From: Gammaproteobacteria bacterium
GTDB taxonomy: Bacteria > Pseudomonadota > Gammaproteobacteria > Steroidobacterales > Steroidobacteraceae
DNA length: 64,000 bases
Direction of reading: 5' to 3'
NCBI GenBank assembly: GCA_013289615.1
Contig: JABCZO010000009.1
Span: 1 to 64,000 of the forward strand
The translations under genes were made by a program, and so were the position numbers. Of the stretch, positions 44,601-51,247 are shown piece by piece. How positions within the stretch are numbered: the stretch's first letter is position 1; the number at the start of each line of letters is the position of its first letter. The notes under the pieces are model-generated. The model saw only the letters and a program-made list of their open reading frames with translations, ran no database searches and was not told the origin of the DNA.

Positions 44601-47061
44601 TCTGACCCCGGCGGCGACGGTGGACGAGGGCAACAACTGGATCAACATGTTCTACGGTCCGCTCACCAATGTGAATCCGACCGTCGCCAGGGGAACTACC
44701 GGTTACGGAACGGCATTGGGTAGTTACTCGCCCGCGTCGAGCTCCTCGCCGGCCGTCAATGTGATACCGGTGTCGGTTTCACACCCGGCGCTGGACTTCT
44801 TCGGCAATCCGCGCCCGGACAACACGAGCGATACATATTTTGATATCGGCGCAGTTGAGATCGGCGCCGGCGCGGCGATCGCGAGCGTCACACCCACCTC
44901 ATTGGCCTTTGGCAGCGTGCCGGACGGTACCACCAGTACCGCGCAGACGCTGACGCTGCATAACACCGGAACCGCGAGCCTGACCGGCATCACGGTTGTG
45001 GTCACGGCGCCGTACTCCCGCCCCGCCGGCGTGGCAGGCGGTACCTGCACCGCGACGCTGGCAGCGGTGAGCACCTGCACGATCAACATCGTGTTCTCGC
45101 CGACGGCCACGGGCGCGGCCCCTGGCACGGCAACGATCACCGGCAGTGCCGCTGTAACCGGCTCGCCCGTGGCGCTGACCGGCACTGGCGCGACGGCATC
45201 GACCGCGAGCGTCACGGGTGGTCCGCTGGCGTTTGGCAGCGTGGCCGTCAGTACGACCAGTGCCGCGCAGACGCTGACGCTGCACAACACCGGAACTGTG
45301 GGCCTGACTGGCATTACGATCACGGACACGCCACCGTTCCATCACGTGGGCGGTAGCTGCGGCCCGACGCTGGCCGCTGCGAGCACCTGCACGATCACCA
45401 TTGTGTACCAGCCGACCGCCACCGGTGCGGCGACCGGCACGACGACGATCACCAGCAACCTTGCGGTGACCGGCTCGCCGGTGGCGGACTCGGGCACCGG
45501 CGTGACGGGGCCATCGACCGCGAGCGTCACGGGCGGTCCGCTGGCGTTTGGCAGCGTAGCCGTGGGTGCCACCAGTGCAGCGCAGACGCTGACACTTACC
45601 ACCGGAACGGTGGGCCTGACCGGCATTAATATCTCCGACACGGCACCGTTCCATCACCTGGGCGGTACCTGCGGCACGACGCTGGCGGCTGCGAGCAGCT
45701 GCACGTTCACCGTTGTGTTCCAGCCGACCGCCGCCGGTGCGGTGAGCGGCACCTCGACGATTACCAGCAACGTTGCGATTAACGGTTCGCCGGTGGCGGA
45801 CTCGGGCACCGGCGTGACGGGGCCATCGACCGCGAACGTCACACCCACCTCATTGGCCTTTGGCAGCGTGGCCGTCGGTACCACCAGTGCCGCGCAGACG
45901 CTGACGCTCAGTAACACCGGAACGACGGGCATGACCGGCATTACGATCTCGGACACGGCACCGTTCCATCACCTGGACGGTACCTGCGGCACGACGCTGG
46001 CCGCTGGCAGCAGCTGCACGTTCACCGTTGTGTTCCAGCCGACCGCCACCGGTGCGGCGAGCGGCACGACGATGATCACCAGTAACGTTGCGGTGACCGG
46101 CTCGCCGGTGGCGGACACGGGCACCGGCGTGACCGCGGCATCGACCGCGAACGTCACCGGTGGTCCGCTGGCCTTTGGCAGCGTAGCGGTCGGGGCGACC
46201 AGTGCCCCGCTGACGCTCACGCTGCACAACACCGGAACGACCGGCCTGACCGGCGTTAACATCTCGGACACGGCACCGTTCCATCACCTGGGCGGAACCT
46301 GCGGCACGACGCTGGCAGCTGGCAGCACCTGCACGTTCACCGTTGTGTTCCAGCCGACCGCCACCGGTGCGGCGAGCGGCACCTCGACGATCACCAGTAA
46401 CGTTGTAGTTAGCGGCTCGCCGGTGGCGGACTCGGGCACCGGGACATCGACCGCGAGCGTCACCGGTGGTCCGCTGGCCTTTGGCAGCGTGGCGGTCGGG
46501 GCAACCAGTGCTCCGCTGACGCTGACGCTGCACAACACCGGAACGACCGGCCTGACCGGCGTTAACATCTCGGACACGGCACCGTTCCATCACCTGGGCG
46601 GAACCTGCGGCACGACGCTGGCAGCTGGCAGCACCTGCACGTTCACCGTTGTGTTCCAGCCGACCGCCACCGGTGCGGCGAGCGGCACCTCGACGATCAC
46701 CAGTAACGTTGCGGTGACCGGCTCGCCCGTGGCGGACTCGGGAACCGGGACATCGACCGCGAGCGTCACGGGCGGTCCGCTCGCGTTTGGCAGCGTGGCA
46801 GTCGGGGCGACCAGTGCCCCGCTGACACTGACGCTGCACAACACCGGGACGACGGGACTGACCGGCGTTAACATCTCGGACACGGCACCGTTCCATCACT
46901 CGGGCGGTACCTGCGGCACGACGCTGGCCGCGGGGGCCACCTGCACGTTCACCGTGGTGTTCCAGCCGACGGCCGCCGGTTCATTCACCGGCACCTCGAC
47001 GATCACCAGCAACGTTGCGGTTACCGGCTCGCCGGTGGCGGACTCCGGGAGCGCACCCTAG
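35680..47061 (+). CDS. Giant secreted multidomain protein (3,793 aa): degenerate MCO, SdrD-like, IPT, beta-helix, ASH repeats
   Basis: Start ATG 35680 with CCGGAG at 35669-35674 and a signal peptide (MRMNKKSLSTAILTGSALLL...). Domains in order, rough positions: degenerate multicopper-oxidase cupredoxins homologous to protein 2's N-terminus but without copper ligands (30-480; GTYLIETGSYPSIQGPMGLYG replaces the HSH loop); Ig/cadherin-like VLANDVG region (490-725); several prealbumin/SdrD-like domains (about 970-1720; DLNGNGIQDGEPG); a further one near 1865-1960; IPT/TIG-like (2030-2190); right-handed beta-helix (2200-2820; IIVGPGTYTE, NNRMTGNAG); a FDIGAVEIG motif near 3055; seven choice-of-anchor/ASH-type repeats to the C-terminus. 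No membrane anchor or LPXTG. Probably an extracellular or surface scaffold for the oxidase proteins (inference). The MCO part is followed by nothing catalytic that I recognise. Confidence 0.87.
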   Translation: MRMNKKSLSTAILTGSALLLTAGVAVAQSVVNLTALRQTIVTPDGNIVPMWGWQCAASTTTPTNVPCTQTNGVAQAGGTTWQPPLITVPYTVNTTTGASTTGLTIYLTNNLPVPTSLTLVGQIPSGTLSGTVTTPTDTNGPGNPTRESGRLQHSAQTSTTWTTVVSNQLAFTPPTQGQRAQSFVQEAAATTGTITYKWNSLTPGTYLIETGSYPSIQGPMGLYGVLVVTNAPTGSGTTSFVPGTAYPSPAGAVTTTGVPYDADGVLLMSEIDAVQNQAADTAARTTGFSPFKTWSPACSPTGPAGTANTCYPAAVDYTPTYYLINGHSFDRTNPAFSAVNVGSNDSSGTVLLRFVNAGLRMHMPSVYGLQMTLIADDGHLQPDVALALTKGTTLATCPSGNTPIVGGCPKTQNDFFMPAGKVLDIAVKPAGTTAAGYTSSYYPAFDRALSLSTNNERDGGMQAYLVINGGAPTTTAGVTTGFTNVSLTSVTVAVQANPDKFTLPANSLAPFTFNVLANDVGISGAVPFGVPACTAPGQTNCLYPNGMYTYVPTAVNTALTFNYCGNGTTTYAAGPTCATVTVASAALGGGPTGVASKFASKVNTLLNVQEPGVLAVDSDPTGYRLYASICNNTTSAGCTPGSPGTSPANPAIGVAAPANVVDGAAHVTSGACTVTLQSNGSFTAATPANLAGSSCTFQYYAINAQGTASAATSVTLTFPPPSGLNVVVQDATTNVVMGDYKWVIEQDLTFKIDPACQTNASTSTTPLLGSDGKPCPKVATGVPPTLGTNFHTSYMPVIASGCTGPQSCERGQSVYNPVTGTHQPATCNHGVCLPNGTSLPTSLPKDVQLNAFDPDGVTPARYYISILPGDSANPANVGANGYPGPFTQPACEGALTATTATGLTVPVCGHTMSGAPISAPSCTGTAATAGVTCTFPNGTGGLTGGTPLPGSPGYALTIPVQPNPLLTAQLTIFVFEDDAPLNGEHDVGGNNNEPALGGFQVELWDEMAQSGDFTGQMTYDIFNMPLSNALNGTIDPLTGRNACPVGATGPDNSGNLNQVASGMIIVCPQYEDDGVTPSPLAGNALVKNLMPGRFGVIVHPSAAREAAGEVWYQTNTLDGTHFLDSFVKVGEPAYFQEYGPGGYHVFMGMANPAVINARKASFCNGPPAVSCTNTVTGQVSNLHENRAPDETLYDSGVFPIGNPANYRAFAHTTCWASLGDPDGLTFAFTNCDANGNYSFTGIPDGNWSLVVGDQWNDLIVDGSSKPVDVCSGSSCTVKTPNPYLIDSSTFSWQTHVWNSVFMDLNGNGIQDGEPGLIQVPVRIRFRNGRFNNTQFTDVTGHANFNETFPLFNWYVIESDDTRFKNTGVHVVYDYGGQIDGPSGTNCLGAASGGSSNQSNSATNPCGNGNAGSYQGLLNSNERIPVPANLRYPGSYYCQFGDCSELNGTTGFPAAGGPGGSTGRVDPGSVVTEGLQGFLSQTEVLEWGKLPYLPGENGGVRGHVVYSSTRPFDDPTILFQNLWEPLVPNVTINLYQELAQPDGTVGLKLVDTTLTSSWDAYTQGSRSGAGTASAIPNLNCTGQTTADPFFGYTLAGTPQYLYPNTPLPYNSQYKCYDGLHNFNQVQPAPYDGLYLFPSVTNNPVTGAVGTNCTACIANPNAGAPGSAASILPAGKYVVEVVVPPGYELVKEEDKNILIGDAFIASATVSPQFVGLGDIFIVPDQASINQNNINGVYNPAMNSNFANPSYTGPVTGGANPYTNCTTASTTGCPPAGNNGNPTATMGRDQFGGFGPGGLTTLNTPCVGEERIVPDFMSISPESGQVAPFAGATRPLCDRKELVLNDQMQAQTDFFIWTKTPAATHYTGFILDDFSSEFDQSSPSFGEKFAVPNLNVSLKDFNGVEVSRVYSDQWGLYNGLLFSTWEVNPPNPTGYSPGMYITEMNSPGPIFAPACITPPTSTTAGFPLGCVTNQTNPPTIRITDPYYNPGYSTFDYENPFMPGDTTYLDTPVIPLMAFAEAYNPPDCAYPDATPAIASVTAPADTLSLNSASAAGTGTYSGPWVSAAGHSLVISALGDQIVPNYAYSGPSTSTSPFNQRTITRHYGFGAQCTAVSGACTNVSTVTIGGATAPVTAWTDTSITVTVPTLTTAQSSCTFQQSGVATPTLCGQLVVTTGTGQHSIDAVTVTIGGKPPTYIAQEKLTPDTFGSTLPNALQTAIDNAASGDLIIVGPGTYTEMLQMWKPVRLQGVAAATTIINANTQPAGKLDPWRRRLNCLFGLGLSGQEMGATVTTTTATGPASYTTVYDPTGVYSCNFGVITNGSTVEAAVDPIELEPIIGWDSNLNGNLSELLQEPTLMGAYEGAAITVLGKGVENYQFSSTATACGAEGNTSCVVLNNCAGSITTNTTTGAVTCHVPAVTGQALGDCNPASNFYTGNFLCNPARIDGLTLTNSSQGGGALFVHGWNHYLEISNNRMTGNAGTLTGGITLGQPEVPDPTYVTVGSGAGAYMAATPLAIDQYVNMHNNAVTFNSAYGDELNSNTPAAGGGVTVNTGSDYYKFAYNFVCGNLSSGDGGGMTHFGLSFGGNISHNAFLYNQSTNPSLTTNGGGLIIEGNAPDGTLAENSQVDVDLGPSLSDGIGSGMVVDSNLIMGNTAESGEGGGLRLQSINGNDIVNNPSNSAHWYTISVINNIIANNVAGWEGGGVSIQDAVAVDFRNNTVVSNDVTATAGVLFDTLGAQYANTSPPNCNPDTGVGCTNPITTSVPLPAGLVTHPHSLLLSPAFTDPTVTCPNATAAGYTTGTSAANPSDCARVSKPVIANDIIFNNRPFYMTTAGSPSVVVLTPALSQPATPAVTNGVVTGGTGACPTGATHWDIGVYGDNTISGGNPGGYKLNPTYSILTDLTGPAGGYAAGNNLAPPAGGLFTSMYCNGSRVPPEISPTVCTSTANAAGCTYPGALGITVPPGVPDNNPFYANFNLTPAATVDEGNNWINMFYGPLTNVNPTVARGTTGYGTALGSYSPASSSSPAVNVIPVSVSHPALDFFGNPRPDNTSDTYFDIGAVEIGAGAAIASVTPTSLAFGSVPDGTTSTAQTLTLHNTGTASLTGITVVVTAPYSRPAGVAGGTCTATLAAVSTCTINIVFSPTATGAAPGTATITGSAAVTGSPVALTGTGATASTASVTGGPLAFGSVAVSTTSAAQTLTLHNTGTVGLTGITITDTPPFHHVGGSCGPTLAAASTCTITIVYQPTATGAATGTTTITSNLAVTGSPVADSGTGVTGPSTASVTGGPLAFGSVAVGATSAAQTLTLTTGTVGLTGINISDTAPFHHLGGTCGTTLAAASSCTFTVVFQPTAAGAVSGTSTITSNVAINGSPVADSGTGVTGPSTANVTPTSLAFGSVAVGTTSAAQTLTLSNTGTTGMTGITISDTAPFHHLDGTCGTTLAAGSSCTFTVVFQPTATGAASGTTMITSNVAVTGSPVADTGTGVTAASTANVTGGPLAFGSVAVGATSAPLTLTLHNTGTTGLTGVNISDTAPFHHLGGTCGTTLAAGSTCTFTVVFQPTATGAASGTSTITSNVVVSGSPVADSGTGTSTASVTGGPLAFGSVAVGATSAPLTLTLHNTGTTGLTGVNISDTAPFHHLGGTCGTTLAAGSTCTFTVVFQPTATGAASGTSTITSNVAVTGSPVADSGTGTSTASVTGGPLAFGSVAVGATSAPLTLTLHNTGTTGLTGVNISDTAPFHHSGGTCGTTLAAGATCTFTVVFQPTAAGSFTGTSTITSNVAVTGSPVADSGSAP
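44881..47058 (+). repeat. Seven tandem ~310-nt repeats encoding ASH/choice-of-anchor-type Ig domains
   Basis: Units begin at 44881, 45205, 45520, 45832, 46147, 46453 and 46759, each starting A-S/N-V-T..(S/P)LAFGSV and ending near TGSPVADSGTG. Each carries a Cys pair (GGTCGTTLAA...CTFTVVFQPTA). The last three units are almost identical at nucleotide level. Confidence 0.9.
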
Positions 47062-47080
47062 CGGCCGAGCTGATGGAATT

Positions 47081-47121
47081 GGTCAGGCAATCTAGCGACA
47101 CAGTCGCTAGTTTGCCTGACC
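47081..47121 (+). terminator. Strong 19-bp hairpin after the giant gene
   Basis: Arms 47081-47099 and 47103-47121 pair with a single T/T mismatch (47091/47111) around a 3-nt loop, 19 nt after the giant gene's stop. No T-run follows, so it could be a transcription attenuator, an mRNA 3'-end stabiliser, or a DNA-binding site rather than a classic intrinsic terminator. Confidence 0.6.
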
Positions 47122-47195
47122 TCGGTGTTGTATATGGAAATAAGCCAATAGTCCCATTAGCGGTCGCGGGGCCCAATGGAAGTAGGAATGCGCGA

Positions 47196-47720
47196 ATGCT
47201 CTTAGGTGATCGGCTGCATGGGGAACTGCTGTTTGCTGTGTTGACGGCGGCTTGCCTGCTCATGTGTGCTGCGGGTGCCCGGGCGGACGTCGCGCAGCCA
47301 CAGCCGACGAAACCGCAGGCTGGCGCCTCACCGCAGGCGGCCGCCGCGCCGCAGGTGATGGTCCCGCGCAGCACACGCGGCGAGATGTGGGTGGCGGCCC
47401 GCTATGGGGTCGATCACCTGCAGGTGCACTACACGGCCTCGGGCTCCTCCCTGGTGTTTCGCTACCACGTGGTGGATGCGGACAAGGCGATGCTGTTGAG
47501 CGATAAGCACGCCACGCCCTACCTGATCGACCAGAAGAGCGGCATCAAGCTCCTGGTGCCGGTGATGGACCAGATCGGTGCGTTGCGCGAGACCACGCCC
47601 CCCGAGCAAGGGCACGAGTATTTCCTGGTGTTCGGCAATGCCGGCAAGATCGTGAAACCGGGGCAGCGCGTCGACGTGTCGATCGGTGCGTTCCACGTCT
47701 ACGGACTGACGGTCGAGTAG
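47196..47720 (+). CDS. Hypothetical exported protein
   Basis: 174 residues from ATG 47196, preceded by AGGA at 47184-47187 and followed by a signal peptide (LLFAVLTAACLLMCAAGARA). The mature part has beta-rich segments (SSLVFRYHVVDADKAMLLSD, GIKLLVPVMDQIGAL, VDVSIGAFHVYGLTVE) reminiscent of small Ig-like periplasmic folds, but I cannot assign a family. One Pro/Ala/Gln-rich linker. It sits between the giant gene and the second SCO module, so a role in the same system is likely. Confidence 0.75.
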   Translation: MLLGDRLHGELLFAVLTAACLLMCAAGARADVAQPQPTKPQAGASPQAAAAPQVMVPRSTRGEMWVAARYGVDHLQVHYTASGSSLVFRYHVVDADKAMLLSDKHATPYLIDQKSGIKLLVPVMDQIGALRETTPPEQGHEYFLVFGNAGKIVKPGQRVDVSIGAFHVYGLTVE

Positions 47721-47770
47721 CGCACGCGGATGGACGCGGCGTTGCGGTTGACAGAATTCTCCACCCAACT

Positions 47771-48715
47771 ATGAAGGCGCCTGCAGCTATGTCGAAACTC
47801 ACGTTGGCGTGCGGCCTCGCACTGACGCTCGCAATCTGGGCGTACGCTCCTGGCGCATCGGCGCAGAAGATCGTGCGCGATCCCACCGCGCCGGCGACCG
47901 CGCTGCCGCCGCCGCCGCGGCCGGCCGCCGCCCCGGTGCCCGCCAAACTCCCCCAGCTCAGCGTGAGCCAGATCGTGGACAAGAACGTGGCGGCGCGCGG
48001 TGGCCTCAGCGCCTGGCGGGCGATCCAGTCGATGAGCATTTCTGGCAAGATCGATGCCGGCGGGAAGAAGGACACGCTGTTGCCCTACACCCTGCAGGTG
48101 AAGCGGCCCAATAAACAGCGCCTGGCGATCGACTTCGCCGGTCTCACGTCGCTGCAGGTGTTCGACGGCGAGCACGGCTGGAAGCTGCGTCCGTATCTCA
48201 ATCGTCCGGATCCCGAGCCGTTCTCACCGGACGAGTTGCGCAAAGCCACCGAGGCCCCGGATCTGGATGGCCTGCTGATCGACTACGCCGCCAAGGGCAG
48301 CAAGGTCGAGCTGGAGGGCACGGAGATGATCGACAATCAGGGGACTTACCGACTCAAGGTGACCACCAGGCACGGCCACGCGCAGCATGTCTGGATCGAC
48401 GGCAGCAGCTTCCTCGAGGCGAAGATAGAAGCCAATCCGCGCCGTTTCGACGGCAAGATGCGCAACGTGGCGAGCTATCCGCGTGACTACCGCAGCGTCC
48501 AGGGGGTGATGATGCCTTTCGTGGCGGAGACCCGGATCGAAGGCGTGCGTGGCGGCCACAACATGACCATCGAGAAGGTGGTGATGAACGAGAAGATTGA
48601 CGACAGCGCGTTCGCCAAACCGCCATCGCTGACCGCGGCTGCGATGCAGAAGTCGCCGCGCATGGTCACGCTGCCCGCTGCGGGTCCGGCCACCAGCTCG
48701 CCGCAGCCGCCCTGA
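47771..48715 (+). CDS. LolA/outer-membrane-lipoprotein-sorting-like exported protein
   Basis: 314 residues, signal peptide (about 1-31), Pro-rich linker, then a half-barrel pattern typical of LolA/LolB-like proteins: IVDKNVAARGGLSAWRAIQSMSISGKID, LQVKRPNKQRLAIDF, VFDGEHGWKLRPY, YRLKVTTRHGHAQHVWID, FLEAKIEA. Such proteins carry lipids or lipidated partners in the periplasm. Ends with KEGV-like Pro/Ser-rich tail. The SCO gene follows after 12 nt with AAGGAG overlapping this gene's end, so co-translation is likely. Confidence 0.75.
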   Translation: MKAPAAMSKLTLACGLALTLAIWAYAPGASAQKIVRDPTAPATALPPPPRPAAAPVPAKLPQLSVSQIVDKNVAARGGLSAWRAIQSMSISGKIDAGGKKDTLLPYTLQVKRPNKQRLAIDFAGLTSLQVFDGEHGWKLRPYLNRPDPEPFSPDELRKATEAPDLDGLLIDYAAKGSKVELEGTEMIDNQGTYRLKVTTRHGHAQHVWIDGSSFLEAKIEANPRRFDGKMRNVASYPRDYRSVQGVMMPFVAETRIEGVRGGHNMTIEKVVMNEKIDDSAFAKPPSLTAAAMQKSPRMVTLPAAGPATSSPQPP

Positions 48716-48727
48716 AGGAGTGACGCA

Positions 48728-49414
48728 GTGAGCGGGCGCGGCAATATCCCGGTCAGTTTGCGCGCAATGCTGATAAGCGTGCTGGCCGCGCCGCTGACGC
48801 TGTGGGCTGCAGCCGCCCCGGTGAGTGATCCTGGCGCCGCGGATCAGCACGAGTTCGCGGCGGCGCCGGCGGCGCACTCACCGGACGCATTGCCGCTGGC
48901 GACCCGCTCGCTGGTCAACTATCTGGTGCCCGCCATCCGGCTGGTGCGCGACGATGGCAAGGACGTCACGTTGATCGACGAGCTGAATGACGGCCGCCCG
49001 GTGGTGCTCAACTTCATCTACACCAGTTGCTCGGGCATCTGCCCGCTGGCGAGCCATATTTTTTCCCAGCTGCAGTACCAGCTGGGAGCTGAGCGCGATC
49101 ACGTGCACCTGGTTTCCATCTCGGTGGATCCTGAGCAGGACACCCCGGCGCGATTACGCGCGTACGCGCAGCAGTATTCGGCCGGTCCGAGCTGGCAGCA
49201 CTATACCGGCAGCGCGGATGCGAGCAGCGCCGCTCAGCGCGCCTTCGACGTGTATACGGGCGATAAGATGGGGCATACCCCGGTGACCCTGGTGCGGATG
49301 GCACCCGGGCAGCCCTGGGTGCGATTCGATGGCTTCGCGACGGCCGATATGCTCCTCAAGGAACTGCACGGCCAAGGCCAGGTCATGGCCGCCGCGTCGC
49401 CCACGAGACCGTAA
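48728..49414 (+). CDS. SCO1/SenC copper chaperone (right copy)
   Basis: 228 residues, GTG start after AAGGAG (48715-48720). Signal sequence about 1-31; SCO copper motif C101-S-G-I-C105 in FIYTSCSGICPLAS; SVDPEQDTP; conserved His in DKMGHTPVT. Closely resembles the left copy, especially around RPxVLNFIYTSC, SxDPEQDTP and RMAPGQPWxRxDGF. Stop is five nt before the following cytochrome-binding-protein gene, the same gene order as the left module but on the opposite strand. Confidence 0.93.
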   Translation: MSGRGNIPVSLRAMLISVLAAPLTLWAAAAPVSDPGAADQHEFAAAPAAHSPDALPLATRSLVNYLVPAIRLVRDDGKDVTLIDELNDGRPVVLNFIYTSCSGICPLASHIFSQLQYQLGAERDHVHLVSISVDPEQDTPARLRAYAQQYSAGPSWQHYTGSADASSAAQRAFDVYTGDKMGHTPVTLVRMAPGQPWVRFDGFATADMLLKELHGQGQVMAAASPTRP

Positions 49415-49419
49415 GGCCG

Positions 49420-51063
49420 TTGCCCGTGCTGTCGTGGCGTCGGTCGGCCGCAATGCTGGCGTGCAGCCTGCTCGCGGTGAGCGCCTGGGGGCGCCTGAAA
49501 CCGCTGTCGGAACCGGCGTTGAAAGATGCCGAGGCGCTGTATCGCGAGGGCGTGCTTCCCGACGGTCAATCTCTGCGCGGCACACGCGCGGGCGGCGAAG
49601 CTATCGAGGGTCGCGCTGCCGCCTGCGCCAATTGTCACCGGCGCAGCGGCTTCGGGGTCGAGGAAGGCCGGACCATTGTCCCCCCGATCACTGGCCGATA
49701 CCTGTTTCGCGAATCCACCGGTGCCTCGCCGATGGTGCATTCGGGCGCCGAGGCAGTCTCGTCGCAGCGCAGCCGCTACAGCTCTGAAACCTTGGCCCGT
49801 GCCATTCGCGAGGGCATCGATCCTGACGGGCGCACGCTCGATTATCTGATGCCGCGCTTTGCGCTCGATGACGCGTCGATGGCGTTGCTGACCGGGTATC
49901 TGAAACAGTTGTCGTCGCACCCGGTGCCGGGCGCGCTTACCGACATCGTGGAATTCGCCACGATCGTGACGCCGGATGCCGATCCGGTCAAACGTGACGC
50001 GATGCTCGATGTGCTCAATCACTTCTTCGACAGGAACAATGCCTTCTACCGCGGGGCCGATCCGACGCTGCAAGGTCCGCTCAGAAGCCATGTCGCGACC
50101 GGGCGCAGCTGGCAACTGCGCGTCTGGGAGCTCACTGGCTCGCCGGAGACCTGGGAGGAGCAGCTGCAGCGGCGATTCAAGGCAGACCCGGTTTTTGCCG
50201 TGATTTCCGGCATCGGCGCCAACACCTGGGAGCCGGTGCATCGTTTCTGTGAACGCCAATCTCTGCCCTGCCTGATGCCCAACGTCGACCTGCCGGTGGT
50301 CGCGGAGAGCGACTTCTACCCCGTCTATTTCTCCCGTGGTGTGCTGCTGGAGGCGGACGTCATCGCCAGTCGCCTCGGCGCCGAGGCCAATGCCGGCAAG
50401 CCGCGGCGCGTGATCCAGGTCTTCAGGTCCGACGATATCGGCGCTGCGGCAGCCCGACAGTTGGCGGGCGCACTGGCAGCGGCCGGCGTGACGGTCGCGA
50501 TGCACGAGCTCACGTCCCGGCACCCGGCGCGCGAGCTGTCAGGGGTAGCGCGCGATGCGGCTAGCGCCGATGCCCTGGTGCTGTGGCTGCGACCTGAGGA
50601 TCTCAAGGCCTTGCCCGCCGATGCCAGCGCGCCCAGGCGTGTATTCGTGTCGGGCCTGATGGGTGGCCTGGAGAAGGCCCCCTTGCCGCAGACCTGGCGC
50701 GACCCCACGCGCCTGACTTACCCCTTCGACCTGCCGACACGGCGCGCGATTCCGATGGACTACCCGCTCGGCTGGTTCAGGATCCAGCACATTCCGGTCG
50801 TGGACGAGCGCATACAGATAGACACCTACATCGCCTGTTCCATACTGGGCGAAGCCGCGAGCACCATGCGCAACGACCTGGTCCCTGACTACCTTGTCGA
50901 GCGGGTCGAAGTCGAACTCAGCCATCGGCTCATCAACGGCTACTATCCGCGCCTGGGGCTTGCGCCGGGACAGCGCTTTGCGTCCAAGGGGGCCTACCTG
51001 GTTCGTTTCGCGGATCCAAGTGGCGAACGCATCGTCGCCGACAGTGATTGGATCGTCCCGTAG
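49420..51063 (+). CDS. Cytochrome c - periplasmic binding protein fusion (right copy)
   Basis: 547 residues from TTG 49420 (GTG 49426 is an equally plausible start, with better spacing from AAGG at 49413). Signal peptide, mono-heme motif C69-A-N-C72-H73, probable axial Met in LDYLMPRFALDD, then the type 1 periplasmic binding fold (FATIVTPDADPVKRDAML, VISGIGANTWEPVHRFCE, LPCLMPNVDLPV). Shares long collinear stretches with the left copy (VTPDADP, LPC.LPNVDLPV, NGYYP.LGL.PGQRFASKG.YLV). As no permease genes are near, a transporter role is unlikely; a redox or sensing role is inferred. Confidence 0.85.
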   Translation: MPVLSWRRSAAMLACSLLAVSAWGRLKPLSEPALKDAEALYREGVLPDGQSLRGTRAGGEAIEGRAAACANCHRRSGFGVEEGRTIVPPITGRYLFRESTGASPMVHSGAEAVSSQRSRYSSETLARAIREGIDPDGRTLDYLMPRFALDDASMALLTGYLKQLSSHPVPGALTDIVEFATIVTPDADPVKRDAMLDVLNHFFDRNNAFYRGADPTLQGPLRSHVATGRSWQLRVWELTGSPETWEEQLQRRFKADPVFAVISGIGANTWEPVHRFCERQSLPCLMPNVDLPVVAESDFYPVYFSRGVLLEADVIASRLGAEANAGKPRRVIQVFRSDDIGAAAARQLAGALAAAGVTVAMHELTSRHPARELSGVARDAASADALVLWLRPEDLKALPADASAPRRVFVSGLMGGLEKAPLPQTWRDPTRLTYPFDLPTRRAIPMDYPLGWFRIQHIPVVDERIQIDTYIACSILGEAASTMRNDLVPDYLVERVEVELSHRLINGYYPRLGLAPGQRFASKGAYLVRFADPSGERIVADSDWIVP

Positions 51064-51139
51064 TCGCCCATGGATGTTATGTCATCGCTTTCAGTGATTA
51101 ATGTCGCCGCAGAAGCGCAACAGAATGACGAGCATCCCA

Positions 51140-51159
51140 GGCTACACGAGGCTACACGA
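51140..51159 (+). repeat. Two copies of a 10-nt direct repeat
   Basis: GGCTACACGA occurs twice in tandem in the 184-nt spacer after the right cytochrome-binding-protein gene. Significance unknown. Confidence 0.5.
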
Positions 51160-51247
51160 GGGTCAGCGCCTGGTGCCGAGCCAGCAGGCGCCACGGCATC
51201 TGGTTACGCTAATATGAACCTGCGAAATAAATTCAGCTGAGGTGACC

